Notes: generated by a model from the sequence alone, not told the origin. Counted from the stretch's first letter, positions 25,718-35,333 are shown. The stretch: DNA of 64,000 nucleotides from Sphingobacterium sp. (GCA_031286695.1 JAITTY010000006.1:372001-436000); one strand, 5' to 3'. A program made the numbers and translations.

Positions 25718-28177
25718 TTAATCTATTCTCGAATCCTTCTCCAGTTTTTTTGCCTGTTTGATCGAGAAGGTCTTTCCAAAATTATAACTTAAACTCACTT
25801 TTGCATATCTTGACCTTAATTTATTGATTGACTCAATTGCAATCACATTACCTAAGCTGGAAATAGGAGCTTTTTGTAAATTAAAAATATCTTCAATAGT
25901 CAAGGATATGTTCAGCTTGTCTTGGAGGACCTTTTGTTGTACCCCAGTCGTTACATACCCTGTAGCTCCATATTTCATCTGAAAACTATTTCTTTTCGAG
26001 GCATAGAAACCAAGTATTTGGATAGTAGTCTTTGGAAAGATATGGATGAAGGTATTGATTGATCCGTTGAAGTTTAGCATTCCGGGTAACAAAATATCTT
26101 CCGCATTGTTCGATTTGAATGTCGGACGTTGGAGCGATAGGTATGTGCTGATATTCACCTTGCTTCCAAATTTGTTTTGCGACATGAAGTAACCTCCAAT
26201 CTGTTGCTGATTATAATCATTATAATAGTTAAACTCTGGACTTGCTGCCTCCTGATTATACCTGGATACATACGCAAACATTTTGTTTGAGGAGTTTCCA
26301 TATAAAGAGAGTAAGATGGAGTGGTTGTCATTCAGTTTATGTGAATATTGGAGATCCAGTCTATTGGCAAAATAAGGCTTTAAATAAATGTTACCATTGG
26401 TAAAATAGATCGGATTATTTGTTACTACAAATGGATTGAGCATGTTGTAACCGGGCCGTTCAATTCTTCTATTCCCCGATAAAGAAATACTTTTTTTCTC
26501 GTCGAAATCATGTCGTATATAAAAATTGGGAAATAAATTAATATAATTATTTTTTATCTTTTCGCTCATCGAAATGGATCGCAGTGTATAGTCGAATGAT
26601 TCAAGTCGCAAACCCACATCGAAAGAGATGCCTTTATATTTACCGCCCAAAGCAGCATAAGCGGCAAGTATATTCTCGTTGTATTGGACTTCATCTTCCT
26701 TACTTTCTTCTCCACTTACTATATTTTCATTTGTAGCTAAATTCTTAAAGAAGCTTTTGGTATTTGCTCTGTTATATTTTGCTCCAAATTTTAGATCAAT
26801 GTCTTTTCCAATGCTGTTTTTATAATCAGCATTGAATGTCCAGATTTCATAGGGTCTGGTTGTGATAAAATTTCTGCTGTTGTTTTCTGAAGAATTTATT
26901 CCGATGCCGGAAAAATTATATGCCTTTCTCCAAAACGATGTATTATTCTCATTGGAGTATTTAGAATAATTCAGGCCAATCGAAAGCTTGTTTTTCTTTT
27001 CAAAATTTTTATCATAAATCAGATCGACGATATGGAAATTATTGTCTAAAAAAATTAAATCACGCTGTTCAATTCTTCTTTGAAATTCATCTTTCCGATT
27101 ATAGATAGCAGCGTCCCTTTCATTTGGAAATTTGCCATAAAAATAAGCATACCAATAATTCAAAGAAAGTGTGCTCGTCGAATCAACATGATAAAGTGTA
27201 TTGGTTTTGATTGAATGTGTCCGTTGGGACCTATGGCTAACCTGTTCTTGCTTATAGAGAAAACTTGAATCAGGCAAGTAATAGTTTTTTATGAGATCAT
27301 TTCGTTTATGTTGGTTTTCACTGTAGGAGAAATTATAGCCCAATGAAATTTCGAACTTATTTTTTTTAAGATTAAGATTCAGTGATTCATCTGTTCCCCA
27401 AAGTGTAGAAACACTGGCGCTTGCAGAACCAAAGAATCCCAGGTTGGTATTTTTCTTAAGTCTGATATCTAAAATCCCTCCATCACCGGAGGAGTCGTAG
27501 GCTGTGCCTGGACTGGTAAGCACATTAATGGAGAGTACATCGTTGCTTGGCAGGGATTTTAGGTAGTTCAATAGATCCTGCCCCCCCATATTGACTTTGC
27601 GGCCGTTGATTAATACTGCGGCTCCCTTGCCAAGCAATTGTAATTTACCTTCCAGCTCGTTCACAGTAAGTCCGGGTACCTGCTTGAGTAGTTCTGCCAT
27701 ATTTGTGCTGTTTCCTATGACATTGTTGTCTGCGTTGAATTTATATCCGCCAGTAATAAGTTCTAGCGTTGGCCTTTTCGAAGAAACTGTCACCTCCTCA
27801 AGCTTATTGTCAATTTTAAGCAGTTTTATTGTGCCGATATCTATATTGCTCCCGTTCATGGTTTCAATTCTTTTGGTCTGCGGCTGAAATCCCATGTAGC
27901 TGATTTTAAGATAAAAGGGCGTACGGTTATACGCTAGCTGGTAGTCTCCGGTTTTGTTTGTCATCGCTGTTTTTAGTGGGGCGTTATCAGTTTGGTGTTC
28001 CCATAAATATATTGAGGCTAAATGAATAGGTTGATTGGTAATAGAATCGACTACTTTACCCGTAACAAGAAGAGTTGAATCGTTAGCATGAATGGTAATT
28101 GTATGATATGAACCATGAGATAGAGAGAAAAACAGCAGATAGGGGACAATCAGGAAAAGTTTTTTTAATACATTCAT
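25718..28177 (-). CDS. Outer-membrane beta-barrel receptor (PF14905-like)
   Basis: 819 residues. Signal peptide about 1-24, carboxypeptidase-regulatory-like domain about 35-120 (VTGKVVDSITNQPIHLASIYLW), short plug about 130-230 with LEEVTVSSKRPTLELITGGYKFNAD, MAELLKQVPGLTVNELEG and GGILDIRLKKN, then a barrel ending with LSYNFGK and a charged tail. This is the outer-membrane protein beta-barrel family common in Bacteroidota, related to TonB receptors; members are often linked to peptide or metal uptake. Ligand unknown. It is divergent from a TlpA-like gene across a 320-bp gap, and the two might be co-regulated. Confidence 0.87.
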   Translation of the reverse strand: MNVLKKLFLIVPYLLFFSLSHGSYHTITIHANDSTLLVTGKVVDSITNQPIHLASIYLWEHQTDNAPLKTAMTNKTGDYQLAYNRTPFYLKISYMGFQPQTKRIETMNGSNIDIGTIKLLKIDNKLEEVTVSSKRPTLELITGGYKFNADNNVIGNSTNMAELLKQVPGLTVNELEGKLQLLGKGAAVLINGRKVNMGGQDLLNYLKSLPSNDVLSINVLTSPGTAYDSSGDGGILDIRLKKNTNLGFFGSASASVSTLWGTDESLNLNLKKNKFEISLGYNFSYSENQHKRNDLIKNYYLPDSSFLYKQEQVSHRSQRTHSIKTNTLYHVDSTSTLSLNYWYAYFYGKFPNERDAAIYNRKDEFQRRIEQRDLIFLDNNFHIVDLIYDKNFEKKNKLSIGLNYSKYSNENNTSFWRKAYNFSGIGINSSENNSRNFITTRPYEIWTFNADYKNSIGKDIDLKFGAKYNRANTKSFFKNLATNENIVSGEESKEDEVQYNENILAAYAALGGKYKGISFDVGLRLESFDYTLRSISMSEKIKNNYINLFPNFYIRHDFDEKKSISLSGNRRIERPGYNMLNPFVVTNNPIYFTNGNIYLKPYFANRLDLQYSHKLNDNHSILLSLYGNSSNKMFAYVSRYNQEAASPEFNYYNDYNQQQIGGYFMSQNKFGSKVNISTYLSLQRPTFKSNNAEDILLPGMLNFNGSINTFIHIFPKTTIQILGFYASKRNSFQMKYGATGYVTTGVQQKVLQDKLNISLTIEDIFNLQKAPISSLGNVIAIESINKLRSRYAKVSLSYNFGKTFSIKQAKKLEKDSRID

Positions 28178-28497
28178 AAATTTAAATTTCTTACGCTAAA
28201 GCTTGATGATAATTGTTTTAGTTAGTAGCTATTGGTTAGTCGGTTTTAGCGAAAGAATGTTGCATATTATGTAATAAAAATTTGAAAAATATAACGTCGG
28301 AAAAATTGGAAGGGAAGCCTTAAGAAGAGGTGGCTCCATCCAGATGAACAGCCTGTCTATATTTACTACACAAAAGTGTATTTTTAAAAATATGCGTACA
28401 ATCAGAGTGAATAAAACATTAGTTTAGAGTTAAATAAGAGATGCTTGTTTTTTCTCTGCTGTACATTTGTTAAAATTATAAACTATTCATAATTATT
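28178..28497. promoter_or_regulatory. 320-bp divergent intergenic region with candidate -7 box
   Basis: No ORF is seen in this gap. TACATTTG at 28462-28469 matches the TAnnTTTG -7 consensus and lies 28 bp before the TlpA-like start; no well-spaced -33 box is evident. A 7-bp inverted pair (CGCTAAA near 28193, TTTAGCG near 28245) flanks the other end close to the receptor start. Confidence 0.35.
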
Positions 28498-29979
28498 ATG
28501 CTAAAAATAGGACTAGTCTTTATGGGAAGTCTGCTATCCCTTATATTCAACTGTTACGGGCAGAGCAATTATATGTCTAGCGGCTATATTTCACTTATCA
28601 TAAAAGGAGCGTCACCGCATGATTTGAAAAACCTGGAAGTAGATGGCCCTTTTATGAGTGATCCTTTACAAGGAGACCGGCCGGTTACATTTAGAAGCGT
28701 CAATGATTCGACTCTTTTACTATCCGAATTTACATTTGGCCCTGCTTCGGTTTTTTTTAGGATAAATGGTCGCTACCTCTCGACTATTCTGCTTCCGAAT
28801 GAAACTAATGTTATTAACCTTCATGTAACCGATTCCGCCAATTTTGATCTGGATTACCATGGTTCTTACAAGGAGATTTTTGACAATTCTGGTCTGCAGG
28901 AAAAGCTCATCATGAAAATGTTTTCCTACAAGCCGAGAGTAAAGAAAGAGAAAGCTAAATTTGCTTCTGAAAAGGAATTCACAGAAGTTAAAATGCTTCA
29001 TTTGAATCAGATGAAAGATTCTTTGCTGAAAAATACTCCTTCTCAATTCCTACGAAATTATTATTCAAAACTGATAGAAACATTTCAGATTACACCACTC
29101 TTAAAAGACTATAGAACAAGTCTTTTGAACTACTATAAAATGCTAGGTATAGATGACAAAAAAGAAATCAACTTACCGGTTAGAACACGTTCATATTATG
29201 ATAATCTCATTACATCTGGCTATTTAGACTCACTTAGTTTACTTCCGTCTGGCTATTTTGACCTTTTGCTTACTATTCAAAAGGATACGCTTTTGGAATT
29301 GCCTGATATTTTGAAGACTGGCCCTGCTGTTTTTACAAAAAGCCTCAAAAAGACGTTTAAATATTTGTCTCAGGACGATCATAATCTTTTTTATGATATG
29401 ATGGCTGCCAGTGCATATATTAACGCCATAAATCAAGGACAGCAATTAAGCGATCAGAATCTGTACGATATCATTGGATACTTTAAAAATAAACAATTAA
29501 GCAGTTATATTTTGCATCGATCAGCTATCAGCCTGCTTAATCAGAAGAAGAAGAATGGAGAAGTGTTCTTTCTTCCATTCGAAAAAGAAAATGATGATGT
29601 TTTAAACAATATACTGGAGAAATATAAAGGAAAAGTCCTGTTGGTTGATTTTTGGGCAACCTGGTGCGGCCCCTGTCTTGCTGCTTCCCCAGCGATAGAA
29701 AAGGTTAAAAAACGATTTGAAAATAGGGACGATATTAAATTCATTTATCTAACTGACGAAACTTCAGACCGCAATAGATTTTATGAACTGACTGAAGTCC
29801 TCAAGGGTGAGCATTATTATCTTTATAAAAACCAATTTGAAGCAATTAAGAAGAAATACAACTTTGAAGCAATTCCTAGTTACGTCGTTTTCGATAAAAA
29901 TGGAAATATGAGTCAAGCAAGCACTGCTCCAGATAATTTGGAAGAAGTTGCCAAAACCTGGATAGAGAGCGTGCTTTAA
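28498..29979 (+). CDS. TlpA-like thioredoxin-fold protein with large N-terminal domain
   Basis: 493 residues. Signal peptide about 1-21 (GLVFMGSLLSLIFNCYG). The first ~350 residues are a beta-then-helical region of the kind placed before TlpA domains in Bacteroidota, without recognised signature. The C-terminal thioredoxin domain (about 360-493) has WATWCGPC with C390 and C393 and the cis-Pro loop EAIPSYVVFD. It is expected to act as a periplasmic thiol-disulfide oxidoreductase, or as a reductant for a specific partner. Two C39-like cysteine peptidase paralogues follow on the same strand; keeping their active Cys reduced is a tempting but unproven link. Confidence 0.85.
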   Translation: MLKIGLVFMGSLLSLIFNCYGQSNYMSSGYISLIIKGASPHDLKNLEVDGPFMSDPLQGDRPVTFRSVNDSTLLLSEFTFGPASVFFRINGRYLSTILLPNETNVINLHVTDSANFDLDYHGSYKEIFDNSGLQEKLIMKMFSYKPRVKKEKAKFASEKEFTEVKMLHLNQMKDSLLKNTPSQFLRNYYSKLIETFQITPLLKDYRTSLLNYYKMLGIDDKKEINLPVRTRSYYDNLITSGYLDSLSLLPSGYFDLLLTIQKDTLLELPDILKTGPAVFTKSLKKTFKYLSQDDHNLFYDMMAASAYINAINQGQQLSDQNLYDIIGYFKNKQLSSYILHRSAISLLNQKKKNGEVFFLPFEKENDDVLNNILEKYKGKVLLVDFWATWCGPCLAASPAIEKVKKRFENRDDIKFIYLTDETSDRNRFYELTEVLKGEHYYLYKNQFEAIKKKYNFEAIPSYVVFDKNGNMSQASTAPDNLEEVAKTWIESVL

Positions 29980-30065
29980 TTTTACCAAAACTTGTGTTTT
30001 GCATCCGATTAGTCAAAAGCAAGAATTATAGGTTTCGCGGTCTTTGTAAGCAAATAAAATAGATT

Positions 30066-30629
30066 ATGAAAAAGATTCTCTCTACTTTGATCATGGTAGT
30101 ATCTATATCGGCTCTTTTTGAGGCTAGTGCTCAAACACGAAAAAACAATAATTATGACTTTTTTGATACTGTCGCAAATAGCCATAATCAGATTTTTCCT
30201 TATTCAGGTATTCCATCTGCTATAGAAATGATTTTAAAGTATTGTAAAGTAGTGAATTTTAACTTTTACGACCTGCAGAACGAATGGCAAAACAAAGCCG
30301 ATGGTTCTTTTCGGGACTTTGATAATAGAAAAGTATTCGGAATTACTTTTTCTCAAAAATTTAAGCTGCCTCGGGATGAAAACTTTCCGTTAGACAGTCT
30401 CTTTCAAACAATAGAAAATGAATTGAAGTCTGGTAAAAAAGTAATTATTTCACTGCAGGTTGACACGGGTTGGTCTATTTTTGTAATTTATAAACAAACC
30501 CCGGATGGAGAGTTTGTCTCGTACAACAAATTTGGGAGCCACACAATAATACTTCGAAATACAAAAGAAATTATAAGAAAAACTAATGGTACTGAAATTA
30601 TGACATGCAATTTTCCTCCCTTATTGTAG
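30066..30629 (+). CDS. C39-like cysteine peptidase homologue lacking catalytic Cys and His
   Basis: 187 residues with signal peptide (cleavage near ASAQ, residue 23). It is about 75% identical over the mature region to the next gene. The family's QxxxxxC site reads Q42-IFPYS-G48 (GGT where the paralogue has TGT), and the catalytic His position is S137 (TGWSIF). Everything else is kept: the SAIEMILKY helix, FYDLQNEW, and LPRDENFPxDSLFQTIENELKS. That pattern suggests a stable exported pseudoenzyme rather than a decaying gene: no stops and no frameshifts. Possible roles are inhibitor, chaperone or substrate decoy for the active paralogue. Assignment to C39/papain-like peptidases rests on the Q-x5-C...H pattern only. 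Confidence 0.7.
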   Translation: MKKILSTLIMVVSISALFEASAQTRKNNNYDFFDTVANSHNQIFPYSGIPSAIEMILKYCKVVNFNFYDLQNEWQNKADGSFRDFDNRKVFGITFSQKFKLPRDENFPLDSLFQTIENELKSGKKVIISLQVDTGWSIFVIYKQTPDGEFVSYNKFGSHTIILRNTKEIIRKTNGTEIMTCNFPPLL

Positions 30630-30731
30630 CCGATATTGAATACAATATGCTTCTATACCAAGAATATGATCGTTTTAATTCAGTTTTGTTGGATTTGGAA
30701 AAATCAATACTATCTATAAATAATTTAAATT

Positions 30732-31286
30732 ATGAAAAGAATTCTCTTTAGTTTAATTCTGTTAATAGCCACATCTCCTATTTTTCTTTTGAAAGCTCAA
30801 ACAATAAAAGTCGATAGCTGTGATTTTTTTGATACTGTCGTAAATAACCATAATCAGATCTTTCAGATGTCGTGTATCCCCTCAGCTATTGAAATGATAC
30901 TAAAGTATTATAATGTTGTTGATTTTGATTTTTACGATCTGCAGAATGAATGGAAAGACAAAGCCGATGGTTCTTTCCATAATTTTGACAAAAAAGAATT
31001 ATATGGCATTACTTTTTTTCAAAAATTTGTTTTGCCCCGGGATGAAAACTTTCCGATTGACAGTCTCTTTCAAACCATAGAAAATGAATTGAAGTCTGAT
31101 AAAAAAGTGATTATCTCACTTCCTGCTGACACGGGCTGGCATATGTTTATTATCTGCAAACAAACTCCAGATGGAGAATTTGTTTCATATAGCAAACTTG
31201 GAAGCCACACCTTAGTACTTCGAAATACAAAAGAAATTGTAAGAAAATCTAATGGTACAGAAATTATGACTTACAGCATTCCCTAA
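30732..31286 (+). CDS. Putative exported C39-like cysteine peptidase
   Basis: 184 residues with signal peptide (cleavage near LKAQ, residue 23). The papain-fold signature is seen: oxyanion Gln Q42 six residues before Cys C48 (NQIFQMSCIPSAIEM), the same spacing as in papain and C39 peptidases. The candidate catalytic His is H137 in DTGWHMFIICKQTPDGEFVSY. The third residue (Asp/Asn) is not obvious. The fold resembles C39-like peptidases, which process leader peptides or act as secreted proteases. It has 102 bp to its inactive paralogue upstream; both start with near-identical codons, so they arose by tandem duplication. Substrate unknown. Confidence 0.68.
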   Translation: MKRILFSLILLIATSPIFLLKAQTIKVDSCDFFDTVVNNHNQIFQMSCIPSAIEMILKYYNVVDFDFYDLQNEWKDKADGSFHNFDKKELYGITFFQKFVLPRDENFPIDSLFQTIENELKSDKKVIISLPADTGWHMFIICKQTPDGEFVSYSKLGSHTLVLRNTKEIVRKSNGTEIMTYSIP

Positions 31287-31517
31287 TATATTTTTTTAGA
31301 TTTCTCAAGTTGGCTAAACCATGTTTCAATATAACATATTGTTCATAAACTTCTTGAAAGTTTTCAAAAAAATAAACTTCTGCTCTGATTCGGAGATTTT
31401 GTAAATTTAAAGTTGCGCATATTTATCGATCAGCATTTTAGAAGAATTAATAGCTGAAGTTGATCGATCGTCAACTAAAGAAATGAATAGTTTTGATTTA
31501 TTAAGTAAATTAGTTCT

Positions 31518-31835
31518 ATGAAATATAACTTGATAACCTTTTTATGTCTTTTGACTGTGATGCTTTCCGCTTGCTCTGGTACCCGCATTGCCACAATGAG
31601 AAAATCGAAGATGGAGCAGCTTGAGCTGGGCATGTCCAAAACCAAGGTCGTTAATATCCTTGGATCATCTTACTCAATTTCGCAAAAGGAAGTAAACGCT
31701 AATGACACCATTGAAGTTATATCCTACAGGAATGTACCCTTTGATGATGAATTCTATTTATTTAGGTTTAAGAATAGCAAATTAGAGAAGTGGCACCGCG
31801 AATTCCAGCCGATCTACAAAGCAGCGCAGCCGTAG
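31518..31835 (+). CDS. Small lipoprotein, BamE/SmpA-like fold
   Basis: 105 residues. Signal MKYNLITFLCLLTVMLSAC ends in the lipid-anchor Cys. The motif KMEQLELGMSKTKVVNILGSSYSIS matches the MTxxQV..ILG pattern of BamE/SmpA/OmlA-type lipoproteins, followed by a strand-rich C-terminus (YLFRFKNSKLEKWHREF). True BamE serves the outer-membrane assembly complex. This short stand-alone copy near other lipoproteins may be a specialised relative. The function is inferred only at the fold level. It precedes the EreA/TIKI-like lipoprotein gene by about 138 bp. Confidence 0.65.
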   Translation: MKYNLITFLCLLTVMLSACSGTRIATMRKSKMEQLELGMSKTKVVNILGSSYSISQKEVNANDTIEVISYRNVPFDDEFYLFRFKNSKLEKWHREFQPIYKAAQP

Positions 31836-31973
31836 GAGGCTATACCAACTTAGTATAACAGCACAATCTCTATTTAGTTATATTTCTACAGGATGACCTA
31901 TATTCTTAAAGAATTGTCTGAGTATTTCATAGGTTGTAAAGTCTGCACAAACCTAAATCAAAACCTTGCAATT

Positions 31974-33614
31974 ATGATCCATATTAAGCTAAATATGCCG
32001 GCTGGTTTTTTAATATTTATTCTGTTTCTTTCTAGCTGTACGACGGTTAATCGGCCAATATCGAACTTAAATAAATTTTCTCAAGGGGCTATGAATCAAT
32101 TGACAAATGATTCCTTGGGGGTAAAGATCGCATTCTACGGGAACGCAAATTTTGGATCTAAGTATATAGATTTAAAAGATGTGAAGTCTGTCTTTAGAAA
32201 GAGGCAGGTAAAGTTCCCGTCAAAGAATATTATTTTTTGGGGAACCTATGAATCGAGTACAAACCCTATGTATGTGGTTGGCAGCTTGGAAGCTTTTTTA
32301 GATATTTCAAGGTTCACTTTAGATAGCTCAATGCACGGTTCTATTTATTATCGAAATATTCAGTTAAATAAAAATAACATCATAACTAGAATTGCGATCC
32401 CATATACAAAGGATTTATTTCTTTTGATTAACGAAATCTGGACGGAGACCGGTCATAGGAATGAAAATATCAAGGAGGCCTTAAATCATGTAAAAACCAC
32501 TTACAGTTCTTTGACTTATGGCGCAAACTTTAGTAAAGAAGATCCCGACGAAGAAATCAATTATTTTGATATAGCTGAGTCTGCTTTTAAAGATAAAGGA
32601 TATGCTAACTACTTATCTCCGAGAGATACGCTGCAAAAACTTTTGGTACAAAATAAAACCAGCCAATATGCCAGTGAACTGTTTAAATCCTACAGCTCGT
32701 TTCTCGGGGAAAGTGTCCAGTATGATAGCTTACCTGAACAAGAGCAATTTACAGGAAAAAAAACGGCGGTTTCGATAGATGATATTGCTGAAAAAATAAA
32801 ACGACATCGAGTGGTAATGTTTAACGAGAATCATTTGCTTCCGCGATGTCGGCTGGTGGTCAATCTGCTATTGCCAAAGCTTTACAAAGAAGGCTTTAAT
32901 GTACTTGCTTTAGAAGGCTTATCTGAAGATGAAGAGCGGATTAATAAATTGGGGTTTCCAAATATCGAAAGTGGATTTTATACCAGAGATCCCAATATGG
33001 CCAATCTCATTCGGACGGCCACCAAGTTAGGCTTAAAAGTGATCAGTTATGAGGATTTTGAAGATACAGAGGAAAGGGACCTTTCTCAAGCAAGAAATCT
33101 TATTAGAAAAACTGAAATCAACACAAAAAGTGATACTAAAGTTATTGTGTTAGCAGGTGGCGGACATATAGACGAAGGAGATATCGGCGCAAATAAAAGT
33201 ATGGCCCATTATTTTAAGAAACTCAGTAAAATTGACCCTTATACTGTTAATCAGGTCAAATTTTCTTCTGCTCAGGAAACGAACGATTCTATATATATCA
33301 TGGAGAACACCAGACTGTACGATAACGACCTATATCTGTCAAACTGTCTGAATAGCGATCAGATAGTAATTGGAGGAAATGAATTCAATCGTAAGTACAA
33401 TATCGCAAAAACCAACTTGGCAAAAGGAACAGCCTACGCGATATATATCTATCATGATAAGGAATTTCAACTCGATAGTACGGCGATTCCGATCTATCTG
33501 TCACTCTCAAAAAAAGATACGATACAGCTAAACCTTTCAAAAGGGACGTATCGATACCTCGAAAGAGATCAGGATGGAGGCATAATTCACCAGGAAATTA
33601 TTGAAATAGAGTGA
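31974..33614 (+). CDS. EreA/ChaN/TIKI-like lipoprotein, possible metallohydrolase
   Basis: 546 residues from the ATG at 31974, which starts the lipoprotein signal (FLIFILFLSSC). An in-frame ATG at 31893 would add 27 residues that make no sense ahead of a signal. The C-terminal half has the two motifs of the EreA/ChaN/TIKI superfamily: N284-E-N-H287 after RVVMF, a downstream LALEG Glu, and G395-G-G-H398 in VIVLAGGGH. In that superfamily these residues bind metal or haem and support hydrolysis. The N-terminal ~250 residues are not recognised. Enzyme activity, substrate and surface location are inferences. Confidence 0.6.
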   Translation: MIHIKLNMPAGFLIFILFLSSCTTVNRPISNLNKFSQGAMNQLTNDSLGVKIAFYGNANFGSKYIDLKDVKSVFRKRQVKFPSKNIIFWGTYESSTNPMYVVGSLEAFLDISRFTLDSSMHGSIYYRNIQLNKNNIITRIAIPYTKDLFLLINEIWTETGHRNENIKEALNHVKTTYSSLTYGANFSKEDPDEEINYFDIAESAFKDKGYANYLSPRDTLQKLLVQNKTSQYASELFKSYSSFLGESVQYDSLPEQEQFTGKKTAVSIDDIAEKIKRHRVVMFNENHLLPRCRLVVNLLLPKLYKEGFNVLALEGLSEDEERINKLGFPNIESGFYTRDPNMANLIRTATKLGLKVISYEDFEDTEERDLSQARNLIRKTEINTKSDTKVIVLAGGGHIDEGDIGANKSMAHYFKKLSKIDPYTVNQVKFSSAQETNDSIYIMENTRLYDNDLYLSNCLNSDQIVIGGNEFNRKYNIAKTNLAKGTAYAIYIYHDKEFQLDSTAIPIYLSLSKKDTIQLNLSKGTYRYLERDQDGGIIHQEIIEIE

Positions 33615-33629
33615 AGAATAATGAACAGG

Positions 33630-34061
33630 CTAATTTAGATTCCTAAATTCAATTGGAGTGACACCAACCTTTTGTTTAAAAAGGCGGGTAAAATGTTGTT
33701 GATATTTAAAGCCAAGTTCTTCTGCAATTTGACTGATAGACTTATTGGGGACAAATATCTTCTCCTTTGCCTCTTCTATAAGTTTAGTTTGTATATAATC
33801 AAGGGCAGTTGTTCCGGTCTCTTTTTTAATAAGATCACCAAAATAATTCGGAGACAGATACAATTGTTCAGCACAATAACTGACTGTTGGCAAGCCAAGA
33901 GTCAGAGATTTCCCAGATCTGAAATAATCATGTAGAAGATTTTCAAAGCGTATCAGTATATCTGTATTTATATGTGTTCTGGTAATGAACTGCCTATCGT
34001 AAAAACGCATACAGTAATTTAAAAAAAGTTCAATATTGGACACGATAAGAATTTTACTGTG
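33630..34061 (-). pseudogene. AraC-family regulator, N-terminal half missing
   Basis: Translation from 34061 reads HSKILIVSNIELFLNYCMRF and continues through the AraC linker and the complete helix-turn-helix pair (YLSPNYFGDLIKKETG; IAEELGFKYQQHFTRLFKQKVG). Full-length family members are about 280-300 residues with a cupin sensor; here about 143 codons remain. A TAG at 34062-34064 directly precedes the homologous block, and a TAA lies three codons further up. A GTG at 34043 could still start a 137-residue DNA-binding fragment. It may therefore be expressed as a sensor-less protein, but loss of function is more likely. It is convergent with the gene to its left, 15 bp away. Confidence 0.65.
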
Positions 34062-34429
34062 CTATGTTGTCATTTACCTTTAAGACACCCAAAATAAAAA
34101 AACTACTCACTCCCTTTTGATAATTCCAGTCAACTAGCCACATTTGTTTATTTCTTGTATTCATTTTGATCACAGTGGACGGGTTACTGTGTTGTAATGT
34201 AGTTCATTTTTTAGTGTTTTTTTTAGTAATCGAATGAGAACATCATTGTAAGACAGATTAGAACTGTCAAATCTCATGAAATATTAATTTTTCCAGGGAA
34301 GGGACAAAAATCAGAAGGCGGTATTTAATGAATTTATTCTTTTTGGGTATTGACTCATGTCAATAAAGGTCTTATTGTGGACAGTCACTCCTTTTCATTC
34401 TATGTTGCCATATTCAGTCTTGATCAGTT
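34062..34429. other. 368-bp AT-rich stretch without genes
   Basis: No credible ORF on either strand, and no remnant of the missing AraC N-terminus is recognisable. Contents are T-runs and a small dyad TTGAC-TCAT-GTCAA at 34350-34363. Confidence 0.4.
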
Positions 34430-35269
34430 TTAATTTTTTATTACTTTCTCTAATTGAAATATTGTTTGAGAGCCATCTATATTGGTGTACTCCAATTTTA
34501 AAAATCCATATTCTTCGTTAAAATATGAGGTCAAATAAGTTTTCCCTAGCTGACTATGAGCGGTTCCTCTTGAAATCGTGCATTTAATTTTTCCAAAATT
34601 CGTCTTTATTTTTTTACGGTCAAGTATTTCATAAATATAATCGTTTTCTATACGTCCCACCCATGTTTTCCATCTAACATTTGACCAATGGTCACCTATG
34701 CTCAAATGCCAATTCCATCTTTTACCTTTTCTAATAGGAAATGTGATATATGGAAATGGATTAAGCTCTAGAATAGTAAAAAGTGCGAATCGAGGAGGAT
34801 GTATCCAGATATTCTTTTTATTTTCAATTACCCCAGTTAATTCTTTTCCAATTGATTGTCCATCATTATTTAAAAAGTCGTAAAAGAAATTGGTTTGATT
34901 GTAATCTGGTATACTTATTTTGAAAGCATTGCCATTCAGTGGTATTACGGCAATATTAAAAATTGTAGAATCATTCTTTTTTTCTATTGGAATGAATTCC
35001 CATTCATTACTTTTTTTCTCTGAGTTGCCTATTTTTCCAATGAAATATTCCTGTTTGTCAACCCCTATATGCTTATAGCTGTAGATGAATTTTGTTTTAG
35101 CAACATAGATTTCATTATCGAGATTGTATTTGTTATCGTCAACATTCGTCGAGTCAAATTTTTCTACTAGAATTCCATCGTTATCGATCAAGAATTTCGG
35201 ACTAACTCTTGTCTTGCAGGAAGCAACAAAAAGGGAGATAATAATTATTGACACTAATTTTGTTTTCAT
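34430..35269 (-). CDS. Hypothetical lipoprotein
   Basis: 279 residues. The lipobox is clear: MKTKLVSIIIISLFVASC with Cys 18. The mature protein is beta-rich with many aromatic residues, including ILELNPFPYITFPIRKGKRWNWHLSIG-type segments (shown in part), TWVGRIENDYIYEILDRKKI and TSYFNEEYGFLKLEYTNIDG. Together these read like the interior of a cupped beta-sheet domain. I do not recognise the family, and no catalytic motif is visible. The DNA is markedly AT-rich. It lies 64 bp downstream of an AraC-type regulator on the same strand, so the two may be co-transcribed or functionally linked. Confidence 0.65.
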   Translation of the reverse strand: MKTKLVSIIIISLFVASCKTRVSPKFLIDNDGILVEKFDSTNVDDNKYNLDNEIYVAKTKFIYSYKHIGVDKQEYFIGKIGNSEKKSNEWEFIPIEKKNDSTIFNIAVIPLNGNAFKISIPDYNQTNFFYDFLNNDGQSIGKELTGVIENKKNIWIHPPRFALFTILELNPFPYITFPIRKGKRWNWHLSIGDHWSNVRWKTWVGRIENDYIYEILDRKKIKTNFGKIKCTISRGTAHSQLGKTYLTSYFNEEYGFLKLEYTNIDGSQTIFQLEKVIKN

Positions 35270-35333
35270 CTGATTTCCAATTTACATTCAAATTTAACAG
35301 CCATCCGCGGTTAAGAATTGTAAAAATGTAAAC

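Noticed and set aside
31893..31973. Longer start for the EreA/TIKI-like lipoprotein
   Set aside because: It would put 27 residues in front of a good lipoprotein signal; the ATG at 31974 is the sensible start.
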